64,000 nt of DNA from an uncultured Oscillibacter sp. (GTDB lineage: Bacteria > Bacillota > Clostridia > Oscillospirales > Oscillospiraceae). The stretch is taken from positions 1 through 64,000 of the forward strand of contig CAJTKE010000011.1 in NCBI GenBank assembly GCA_910576865.1, given 5' to 3'. A program made the translations under genes and the position numbers. Under the pieces are notes generated by a model. It was not told the DNA's origin. It saw only the letters and a list, made by a program, of their open reading frames with translations, and did no database searches. This document shows positions 6,836 through 14,700 of this stretch, in pieces (positions within the stretch are counted from its first letter, which is position 1; each line of letters opens with the position of its first letter).

Positions 6836-7732
6836 ATGGAACACAGCCGCGCGCTGGGGCACGCCCTGGCCTTTGGCACCGTCGCCGTCTGGGGCACCAC
6901 CTTCATCTCCACCAAGGTGCTCCTCACCGGCTTTCAGCCGGTGGAAATTCTGTTCATCCGCTTCATCCTGGGGCTGCTGGCCCTGTTCCTGGCCTGCCCC
7001 CGGAGAATCCGGGGGACCACCTGGAGGCAGGAGCTCCTTTTCGCCGGGGCGGGGCTCACCGGCGTATGCCTGTACTACCTGCTGGAGAACATCGCCCTGA
7101 CCTGCACCCTGGCCTCCAACGTGGGGGTCGTCATCTCCGTGATCCCCTTTTTCACGGCGGTGCTGGCCCATCTGGTCCTGAAGGAAAAGCGGCCCGGGGG
7201 CCGCTTCCTCCTGGGCTTCGCCGTGGCCATGGCGGGCATCTTCCTCATCAGCTTCAACGGCGCGCGGATGGAGCTGAACCCCCTGGGGGACCTGCTGACC
7301 CTGCTGGCGGCGCTGATGTGGGCCTGCTACGTCATCCTCACCCGGAAGCTGGGCGCGGAGGGCTGGCCCACCATCCTCGTCACCCGGCGCATCTTCTTTT
7401 ACGGCCTTCTGTGGATGATTCCGGCGCTGTTCCTCTTTGACTGCCGCCTGGGGCTGGAGCGGCTGGCCAACCCCCTGTACCTGGGGAACCTGCTGTTCCT
7501 GGGCCTGGGGGCGTCGGCGCTGGGCTTCGTCACCTGGAATCAGGCGGTGAAGCTGCTGGGGCCCGTGCCCACCAGCGTGTACACCTACATGACCCCCGTG
7601 GTCACCATGACGGCCTCCGTGCTGATTCTCCACGAGCGGGTCACGGCCCTGGCGCTCCTGGGCGCGGGGCTGACCATGGCGGGGCTGCTGCTGTCCCAGG
7701 ACTGGACGGCGCTGAAGGGAGGTGCGAAATGA
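6836..7732 (+). CDS. EamA/DMT-family transporter
   Basis: A 298-residue membrane protein with about ten hydrophobic segments arranged as two EamA repeats, the usual drug/metabolite transporter layout. The opening LAFGTVAVWGTTFISTKVLL is typical, and the second repeat begins near residue 150 (LLTLLAALMWACYVILTRKL). Members export amino acids, nucleosides or other metabolites; this one gives no substrate clue. The start is supported by TGGAGGG upstream. It overlaps cutC by four bases (ATGA), so the two are translationally coupled. Confidence 0.88.
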   Translation: MEHSRALGHALAFGTVAVWGTTFISTKVLLTGFQPVEILFIRFILGLLALFLACPRRIRGTTWRQELLFAGAGLTGVCLYYLLENIALTCTLASNVGVVISVIPFFTAVLAHLVLKEKRPGGRFLLGFAVAMAGIFLISFNGARMELNPLGDLLTLLAALMWACYVILTRKLGAEGWPTILVTRRIFFYGLLWMIPALFLFDCRLGLERLANPLYLGNLLFLGLGASALGFVTWNQAVKLLGPVPTSVYTYMTPVVTMTASVLILHERVTALALLGAGLTMAGLLLSQDWTALKGGAK

Positions 7733-8490
7733 AAACCGGCTTCATCGAGGGCTGCGTGGACTCCCACGCCTCCGCCCTGGCCGCCTGCCGGGGCGGCGCG
7801 GACCGGCTGGAGCTCTGCGCCAATCTGGCCATTGGCGGGACCACCCCCTCCCCCGCCCTGTTCCGGCAGGTCCGGCGGGACTGCGCCGTGCCCGTCAACG
7901 TGCTCATCCGCCCCCGCTTCGGGGACTTCCTCTACTCGGAGATGGAAGTGGAGGAGATGGAGGAATCCGTCCGCCTGTTCCGGGACCTGGGCGCCAATGG
8001 CGTGGTGCTGGGGGCCCTGACGCCGGAGGGCCGGCTGGACGAGGCCGTCATGGCCCGGCTGACAAACGCCGCCGGAGGGCTGGACGTCACCCTCCACCGG
8101 GCCTTTGACATGACCCGGGACCCCATGGAGGCCCTGGAGGCGGCGGTGGGGCTGGGGTGCCGGACCATCCTCACCTCCGGGCAGGCCGGGGACGCCCTGG
8201 CCGGAGCGGAGACGCTGAGGGCCCTCTCGGCCCGGGCCGGGGGCCGGATCGAGATCATGGCGGGCTGCGGCGTGCGGAAGGAGAACATCCGGGAAATCCA
8301 CCGGCGGACCGGCGTGGCCGTCTTCCACACCACCGGACGGCGGGGCCCCGCGGACAGCGGCATGGTCTACCGGAAGGCCGGGGTCTCCATGGGCCTGCCC
8401 TCCCTGTCGGAGTACGAGGTCTGGAGGACCGACGAGGCGGAGTTCCGGGCCTGCGCGGAGATCGTCCACGGGCTGGGCGGGGAGGCCTGA
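7729..8490 (+). CDS. cutC: CutC family protein
   Basis: A 253-residue TIM-barrel protein of the CutC family. It shows the family opening IEGCVDSHASALAACRGGAD followed by RLELCANL, then VNVLIRPRFGDFLYS, VTLHRAFDMT and RTILTSGQ. CutC was named for copper homeostasis in E. coli, but its biochemical role is still unsettled and no metal site is obvious here. A GGGAGGTG site precedes the ATG, which overlaps the EamA stop. The stop lies 6 bp from the convergent GH25 stop, with no terminator between them. Confidence 0.9.
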   Translation: MKTGFIEGCVDSHASALAACRGGADRLELCANLAIGGTTPSPALFRQVRRDCAVPVNVLIRPRFGDFLYSEMEVEEMEESVRLFRDLGANGVVLGALTPEGRLDEAVMARLTNAAGGLDVTLHRAFDMTRDPMEALEAAVGLGCRTILTSGQAGDALAGAETLRALSARAGGRIEIMAGCGVRKENIREIHRRTGVAVFHTTGRRGPADSGMVYRKAGVSMGLPSLSEYEVWRTDEAEFRACAEIVHGLGGEA

Positions 8491-8496
8491 GCCCGG

Positions 8497-9465
8497 TCAG
8501 AACGCCAGGTCCAGGTCCACATCCCCCTGGATGCCGTCCACCCGGCCGGCGTGGGTGTACTGCCACAGGTCAAAGTGGTAGTAAAAATCCGGCGTCAGGT
8601 CATATTCCGCCAGCCACAGCTCGTAGTCCGTCAGGTCCCGCAGGTCGTAGCGCAGGTAGCCCTGGGTTTGGTTGAAATAGACCGCCGGGCGGTAGCCCGC
8701 GTCCTCGACCCGCTTGCAGAAGGCGGCGGCGCAGCGGGTCATCGTCTCACCGTCCAAACCGTCGGTGCGGGCCTCGTCCCCGATGATGGTCTCCCAGTCG
8801 AAGGCCACGGGGAAAGCCAGCTCCTGGCCGTTCAGCGTCTCCAGCACATAGTCCGCCTCCTCCTCCGCCTCCTCGGGGGTGACGGCCTGGGAGAAGAAGT
8901 AAACGCCCACCTCCAGCCCGGCGTCCAGCGCCCCCCGGAGGTTCTGCGCAAAGGTCTGGTCCAGGAACAGGCCGCCCTCGGTGTAGCCCCGGTGGCCCAG
9001 CCGGAGCATGGCGAAGTCGATGCCGTCCGCCGCCACCGCCGGCCAGTCGATCTCCTTCTGATGGGTGGACACGTCGATGCCCGTCCGGGCCCGCCGCCCG
9101 CCGGACGCGTAGACCACCCGGCCCTTCTCGTCCACGGAGAAGTCCTCTTTGGAATAGGGGTTGAGGGGCATACCCTCCAAGGGCTCCAGCACCATGTCCC
9201 CGAAGCGGAAGGTGACGGGCTCCTCCTCCGGCGCGTCGGGGGGTGCCTCCTCCCCGCTTCCCCGCAAAGCGAGGAACAGCGCCGCTCCCGCCAGAATCAG
9301 CGCGGCGACGGAGACCGCCAGGGCCACGGCGCCCCACTCGACGCCCTGCCTCCGGGGACGGGGCGGCGGGGCCTGCCGCCTGCCCTCGGGCGCCTTCCCC
9401 GGCCGGCGGGCCGGAAGCTCCCGCTCCTTGAAATCCAGATCCGATCCGGGCAGCATGTCGTTCAT
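8497..9465 (-). CDS. Membrane-anchored GH25 muramidase-like protein
   Basis: A 322-residue protein. Residues 1-43 are a charged, Pro/Arg-rich cytoplasmic tail, about 45-68 a single transmembrane helix, then an acidic linker and a GH25 domain from about residue 115. The glycosidase motifs GIDVSTHQ and FPVAFDWE hold the Asp and Glu residues of the GH25 active site. The family cuts the MurNAc-GlcNAc bond of peptidoglycan. The membrane anchor suggests a housekeeping wall-remodelling enzyme rather than a secreted lysozyme. The start follows GGAGGAAACG. It is transcribed alone from its own promoter, divergent from glnA. Confidence 0.88.
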   Translation of the reverse strand: MNDMLPGSDLDFKERELPARRPGKAPEGRRQAPPPRPRRQGVEWGAVALAVSVAALILAGAALFLALRGSGEEAPPDAPEEEPVTFRFGDMVLEPLEGMPLNPYSKEDFSVDEKGRVVYASGGRRARTGIDVSTHQKEIDWPAVAADGIDFAMLRLGHRGYTEGGLFLDQTFAQNLRGALDAGLEVGVYFFSQAVTPEEAEEEADYVLETLNGQELAFPVAFDWETIIGDEARTDGLDGETMTRCAAAFCKRVEDAGYRPAVYFNQTQGYLRYDLRDLTDYELWLAEYDLTPDFYYHFDLWQYTHAGRVDGIQGDVDLDLAF

Positions 9466-9495
9466 AGCGTTTCCTCCACAATTCGACTTTCTTCT

Positions 9496-9524
9496 ATTGT
9501 ACCACCAATCCGCCGGGTATGCAA
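9496..9524 (-). promoter_or_regulatory. Promoter of the GH25 gene
   Basis: TTGCAT (9524-9519), 17 bp, TACAAT (9501-9496) on the minus strand, 31 bases before the ATG. Confidence 0.7.
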
Positions 9525-9546
9525 AATAAAATCCGGATCCCGCCCG

Positions 9547-9576
9547 TTGACACGGCGGCGGGCCTTACGGTATAAT
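9547..9576 (+). promoter_or_regulatory. Consensus promoter of glnA
   Basis: TTGACA (9547-9552), 18 bp, TATAAT (9571-9576). It lies back to back with the GH25 promoter. Confidence 0.85.
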
Positions 9577-9587
9577 CGGCAAAACGA

Positions 9588-9627
9588 GGGCCGGGACGGC
9601 CCGCTTGCAAACCGCGGGACCCGCGGT
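9588..9627 (+). promoter_or_regulatory. Two GC-rich hairpins in the glnA leader
   Basis: Hairpin 1 is GGGCC-GGGAC-GGCCC at 9588-9602. Hairpin 2 is ACCGCGG-GAC-CCGCGGT at 9611-9627 and ends two bases before the ribosome site (9630-9636). Both expose a G-A-C in the loop. They could modulate translation or bind an RNA regulator; no terminator T run follows. Confidence 0.45.
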
Positions 9628-9642
9628 CGAAAGGAGCGCAGT

Positions 9643-10971
9643 ATGGGAGTATACAGCGGGGAGGACATCCTCCGCCTGATCCGGGAGGAGGACGTCCAGT
9701 TCATCCGGATGCAGTTCACCGACCTCTTCGGGCAGCTGAAAAACGTGGCGGTCACCGCCTCCCAGATCCAGCGGGCGCTGGACGGGGAGATCATGCTGGA
9801 CGGCAGCTCCATCCAGGGCTCCGTCCGGGTGGAGGAGTCCGACCAGTTTCTGAAGCCGGACCTGGACACCTTCGCCATCCTGCCCTGGCGTCCCCAGTAC
9901 GGCAAGGTGGCCCGGATGATCTGCAGCGTCCGCAACCCGGACGGCTCCCCCTTCGCCGGCGACCCCCGGAACGTGCTGGAGCGGGCGCTGGGGGCGGTGC
10001 GGGACCTGGGGCTCACCCTGAACGTGGGGGCGGAGCTGGAGTTCTTCCTCTTCCTCACCGACGAGGAGGGGAACCCCTCCACCAGGACCGCCGATCAGGC
10101 GGGGTACTTCGACCTGGGCCCCCTGGACCACGGCGAGAGCACCCGGCGGGAGGTGACCCTGGCGCTGGAAAAAATGGGCGTGGCCGTGGAGGCCAGCCAC
10201 CACGAGGCCGCCGCCGGACAGCACGAGATCGACCTGAAATACACGGACGCCCTCTCCGCCGCCGACAACATCATGACTTTCAAGCTGGCGGTCAAGACCC
10301 TGGCTCAGAAAAACGGCCTGCACGCCACCTTCATGCCCAAGCCCCTCCGGGACGCGGCGGGAAACGGGATGCACATCAACCTCTCCCTGTTCCGGGACGG
10401 GCGGAACGCGTTCCACGACGAGAGCGATCCCCGGGGCCTGTCCCCCCTGGCGCGGCACTTCATCGCGGGACTGCTGGACCACGCCCGGGGCTTCTGCGCC
10501 CTGGCGAATCCGCTGGTGAACTCCTACAAGCGGCTGACGGCGGGCTGTGAGGCCCCCTGCTGTCTGGCCTGGTCCTCCGCCAACCGCTCCGCCCTCATCC
10601 GCATCCCCGTCCCCCGGGGGCAGGGCACCCGGGTGGAGCTGCGGAGCCCCGACCCCGCCTGCAATCCCTATCTGACGCTGGCGGCTTGTCTGGCGGCGGG
10701 CCTGGACGGCATCCGGCGGGAGCTGACGCCGCCGCCGGAGATCGCGGGCAACCTCTACGACATGCCGACGGAGGAGCTGGCGGCCCGGCGGATCCGGAAC
10801 CTGCCCGCCTCCCTGGAGGACGCCCTCCGGGCCATGGAGGCGGACGGCCTCGTGATGGAGACCCTGGGCCCCTACGCCGCCCGGTACATCCAGGACAAGC
10901 GGCGGGAGTGGGAGGAGTACCGGGCCCAGGTCACCCAGTGGGAGCTGGACCGGTATCTGGTGGCGTGGTGA
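9643..10971 (+). CDS. glnA: Glutamine synthetase type I (short form)
   Basis: A 442-residue GSI enzyme that makes glutamine from glutamate, ammonium and ATP. Visible motifs are LDGSSIQG and EESD near the N-terminus, GAELEFFLF (metal ligands), GNGMHINLSLF, and NSYKRLTAGCEAP followed by NRSALIRIP. The length and the lack of an adenylylation insert fit the Gram-positive GSI-alpha type, controlled by feedback rather than by covalent modification. I use the ATG at 9643 behind AAAGGAG; the frame stays open far upstream but crosses the promoter and the opposite gene. It is followed after 7 bp by the ANTAR regulator gene. Confidence 0.95.
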   Translation: MGVYSGEDILRLIREEDVQFIRMQFTDLFGQLKNVAVTASQIQRALDGEIMLDGSSIQGSVRVEESDQFLKPDLDTFAILPWRPQYGKVARMICSVRNPDGSPFAGDPRNVLERALGAVRDLGLTLNVGAELEFFLFLTDEEGNPSTRTADQAGYFDLGPLDHGESTRREVTLALEKMGVAVEASHHEAAAGQHEIDLKYTDALSAADNIMTFKLAVKTLAQKNGLHATFMPKPLRDAAGNGMHINLSLFRDGRNAFHDESDPRGLSPLARHFIAGLLDHARGFCALANPLVNSYKRLTAGCEAPCCLAWSSANRSALIRIPVPRGQGTRVELRSPDPACNPYLTLAACLAAGLDGIRRELTPPPEIAGNLYDMPTEELAARRIRNLPASLEDALRAMEADGLVMETLGPYAARYIQDKRREWEEYRAQVTQWELDRYLVAW

Positions 10972-10978
10972 CCCGCCG

Positions 10979-11515
10979 ATGTCCCGCGTGATCGTTGCCT
11001 TCACCGGGGAGCGCCTCCGCCGGAAGAGCCTGGGCCTTCTGAACGCGGAGGGCTGGGAGACCGCCGTCTGCGCCTCCGGGGCGGAGGTCATCCGGACGGC
11101 CCGGAGACAGGACGGCGCCATGGTCCTCTGCGGCTTCCACCTCCCGGACATGACGGCGGACACTCTGGCGGCGGAGCTGCGGGGAACGGCGGCGGTGCTG
11201 GTCATGGCCCGGGCGTCCTGCCTGGACCTGTGCGGCGGGGAAAACCTCTACAAGCTGCCCCTGCCCGCCTCCCGGGCCGAATTCCTGGCCTCCCTGGACC
11301 TGCTCTCGAACTTTGAGCGGGCCCACCTCCGGCACCCGCCCTCTCAAAGGAGGGAGGAGGACGCGGCCCTGATCCGCCGGGCGAAGGAGCTGCTCATGGA
11401 CGTCAACCGCATGACGGAGGAGGAGGCCCACCGCTTCCTCCAGAGGCGCAGCATGGACAGCGGGCTCCGGATGACGGAGGCGGCCCGGCACATCATCGAC
11501 TCCTACCGCGTGTAG
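10979..11515 (+). CDS. ANTAR-domain RNA-binding regulator with a degenerate receiver
   Basis: A 178-residue protein. Residues 1-100 resemble a response-regulator receiver, and about 122-178 form an ANTAR domain (three helices, IRRAKELLMDVNRMTEEEAH then RRSMDSG). ANTAR domains bind paired hexaloop hairpins in leader RNAs and prevent terminator formation. The receiver has lost its phosphorylation site: where VLLD is expected it reads VLCG (Gly52), and the N-terminal acidic pair is missing, although a Lys near residue 92 remains. Control by phosphorylation is therefore unlikely. Co-transcription with glnA and the attenuator before gltB just downstream make a role in nitrogen control the best inference. 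The ribosome site is weak, so translation may depend on glnA. Confidence 0.87.
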   Translation: MSRVIVAFTGERLRRKSLGLLNAEGWETAVCASGAEVIRTARRQDGAMVLCGFHLPDMTADTLAAELRGTAAVLVMARASCLDLCGGENLYKLPLPASRAEFLASLDLLSNFERAHLRHPPSQRREEDAALIRRAKELLMDVNRMTEEEAHRFLQRRSMDSGLRMTEAARHIIDSYRV

Positions 11516-11646
11516 CCCCTCCGGCGGCGGGCTGTGCGCGGGTAAAGCACATTCGTCCGTCCCACAGAAATGCACAAAGCGGGCTTCCGGCAAAACCGGT
11601 CTTTTGGCGCAGTTACCGAAATCGGGCGGACAGGCCGGCAAAGGCG

Positions 11647-11676
11647 TTGACAATCCCGCGTTTTCCCTCGTATAAT
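11647..11676 (+). promoter_or_regulatory. Consensus promoter of gltB
   Basis: TTGACA (11647-11652), 18 bp, TATAAT (11671-11676). Transcription should begin near 11683, so the leader is about 80 bases. Confidence 0.85.
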
Positions 11677-11688
11677 GAAAGCCATGAG

Positions 11689-11730
11689 AGAGCAATGGGG
11701 CCTCCCTGAGGGGTTCCCTTGCTCTTTTTT
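11689..11730 (+). terminator. Leader terminator/attenuator of gltB with ANTAR-like hexaloop motif
   Basis: AGAGCAA (11689-11695) pairs with TTGCTCT (11719-11725), with further inner pairing (CCTC/GAGG), and is followed at once by TTTTT. This is an intrinsic terminator between promoter and start codon. Its left arm overlaps AGCAATGGGGCCT (11691-11703), one base from the ANTAR target consensus I recall (AGCAANGRRGCUY). The alternative fold has loop AATGGG with A1 and G4 as in known targets. Binding there would destroy the terminator stem. I found only one clear hexaloop, whereas classical sites have two. Confidence 0.7.
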
Positions 11731-11764
11731 GGCTTTTATTCTGCCAGCGAACGGAGTTGTTTTT

Positions 11765-14700
11765 ATGTCATTCGCCTCCCCTCTCTACAGTCCCCGGTTC
11801 GAGCACGACGCCTGCGGTATCGGCGCGGTGGTGGACCTCAAGGGACGGAAATCCCACGAGACGGTGGACAGCGCCCTGAAGATCGTGGAAAAACTGGAGC
11901 ACCGGGCCGGAAAGGACGCCGCCGGGGAGACCGGCGACGGCGTGGGCCTGCTCATACAGATCCCCCACAGGCTGATGAAGCGGGCCATGGCCCGGACGGA
12001 GGTCTCCCTGGGGGAGGAGCGGGACTATGGCGTGGGCATGTTCTTCTTCCCCATGGACGCCCTCAAGCGGGCCCAGGCCAAGAAGATGCTGGAGATCATC
12101 GTGGCCAAGGAGGGCCTGGAGTTCCTGGGCTGGCGGGACGTGCCCGTCCATCCCGAGGTCCTGGGGGAAAAGGCCCGGTCCTGCATGCCCCACATCTGCC
12201 AGTGCTTCGTGAAGCGGCCGGAGGGCTGCGAGCGGGGGCTGGACTTTGACCGGAGGCTGTACGTGGTCCGGCGTGTCTTCGAGCAGTCCAACGTCAACAC
12301 CTACATCCCCTCCTTCTCCAGCCGGACCATCGTCTACAAGGGCATGTTCCTGGTGGGCCAGCTCCGGCAGTTCTACGCCGACCTGACGGACACGGACTGC
12401 GAGAGCGCCATCGCCCTGGTCCACTCCCGCTTCTCCACCAACACCACGCCCTCCTGGGAGCGGGCCCACCCCAACCGCTACATCCTCCACAACGGGGAGA
12501 TCAACACCATCCGGGGCAACGCGGACCGGATGCTGGCCCGGGAGGAGACCATCGCCTCCCCCGTCATGGACGAGGACATGGACAAGGTCCTCCCCGTGGT
12601 GGACCAGAGCGGCTCCGACTCCTCCATGCTGGACAACACCCTGGAGTTTTTGATGATGAACGGCATGGAGCTGCCCCAGGCCGTCATGCTGTGCATCCCG
12701 GAGCCCTGGGCCCGGGACCGCCGGATGGACCGGAGGAAGCGGGACTTCTACCACTACTACGCCACCATGATGGAGCCCTGGGACGGCCCCGCCGCCATCG
12801 TCTTCTCCGACGGGGACACGGTGGGGGCCGTGCTGGACCGGAACGGCCTCCGGCCCTGCCGGTGGTATCTCACCGACGACGACCAGCTCATCCTCTCCTC
12901 CGAGGTGGGCGTGCTGGACATCGCCCCGGAGAAGATCGTGAAAAAATCCCGCCTCCAGCCGGGGCGGATGCTGCTGGCGGACCTCCGGGAGGGCCGTCTG
13001 GTGGACGACGCGGAGCTCAAGAGCCTTTACGCCCGCCGCCAACCCTACGGCGAGTGGCTGGACCGGCACCTGGTGTACCTGCGGGACCTGCCGATCCCCA
13101 ACAAGCGGGTGGAGACCCACTCCCAGGTCCTGCGGGACCGGCTGTACAAGGCCTTCGGCTACACCTACGAGGAGGTGAAGGACGCCATCCTCCCCATGGC
13201 CCGGGACGGCATCGAGCCCACGTCCGCCATGGGCGTGGACACGCCGCTGGCGGTGCTCAGCGAGCGGCACCAGCCCCTCTTCAACTACTTCAAGCAGCTC
13301 TTCGCCCAGGTGACCAATCCCCCTATCGACGCCATCCGGGAGGAGGTGGTCACGGACACCACGGTCTACGTGGGCTCCGGCGGCAACCTGCTGGAGGAGA
13401 AGGCGGCCAACTGCACGGTACTGGAGATTCACAACCCCATCCTCACCGACCTGGACCTGATGAAGATCCGCTACATGGACCGGCCCGGCTTTCACGTGGA
13501 GACCGTCTCCCTGCTCTACTACAAGGGCTCCCCCCTGGAAAACGCCCTGGACCGCCTGCTGGTGAACGTGGACCGGGCCTACAAGAAGGGGGCCAACATC
13601 GTCATCCTCTCCGACCGGGGGGTGGACGAGAACCACGTGGCCATTCCCTCCCTCCTGGCCGTCAGCACCCTGGAGCAGCATCTGGTCCGCACCAAGAAGC
13701 GCACCGCCGTCTCCATGGTCCTGGAGAGCGCCGAGCCCCGGGACGTCCACCACTTCGCCACCCTCCTGGGCTACGGCGCCCAGGCCATCAACCCCTACCT
13801 GGCCCAGGAGTGCGTGGAGGAGCTGGTGAGCCTGGGAATGCTGGACAAGGATCCCGGGGCGGCGGTGAACGACTACAACAGCGCGGTGCTCCACGGCATC
13901 GTGAAAATCGCCTCCAAAATGGGCATCTCCACCATTCAGTCCTACCAGTCCGCCCAGATCTTCGAGTGCGTGGGCATCAACAAAGCCACGGTGGACCGGT
14001 ACTTCACCAACACCATCAGCCGGGTGGAGGGCGTGGGCCTGGAGGAGATCGGCGAGGGCGTGGAGTGGAACCACAGCCAGGCCTTCGACCCCCTGGGGCT
14101 GGGCTTCGACCCCACCCTGGACTCCATGGGGGGCCACAAGCTCCGCTCCGGTCCCGACAAGGAGGACCACATGTACAACCCCCGGACCATCCTCCTGCTC
14201 CAGAAGGCGGTCCGGGAGGGGGATTACGACACCTTCCGGCAGTACAGCGCCCTGGTGGATTTCGCCGACAAGCCCCACACCCTCCGGGGGCTGCTGGACT
14301 TCCGCTTTGATGAAAACGGCGGCGTGCCCCTGGAGGAGGTGGAGAGCGCCGACGCCATCGTCCGGCGCTTCAAGACCGGGGCCATGAGCTACGGCTCCAT
14401 CTCTCAGGAGGCCCATGAGTGCATGGCTGTCGCCATGAACCGCATCGGGGGAAAATCCAACTCCGGCGAGGGCGGCGAGGCCCGGGAGCGGCTGAACACG
14501 GACCGCCGCTCCGCCATCAAGCAGGTGGCCTCCGGCCGCTTCGGCGTCACCAGCGAGTATCTGGCCAGCGCCGACGAAATCCAGATCAAAATGGCCCAGG
14601 GGGCCAAGCCCGGCGAGGGCGGGCACCTGCCGGGGAAGAAGGTCTACCCCTGGATCGCCAAGACCCGGTGCTCCACCCCCGGCGTGACGCTGATCTCCCC

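Larger units (their letters stand above)
11516..11764 (+). other. glnA/ANTAR-gltB intergenic region
   Basis: These 249 bases hold no gene. A weak CCGG hairpin with a TCTTTT tail near 11590-11612 may end the ANTAR transcript. The gltB promoter and leader attenuator fill the right-hand part. Confidence 0.5.

Noticed and set aside
8551..9642. A long N-terminal extension of glnA
   Set aside because: The open frame upstream of 9643 is antisense to the GH25 gene and crosses the glnA promoter; glutamine synthetase is full length from 9643.
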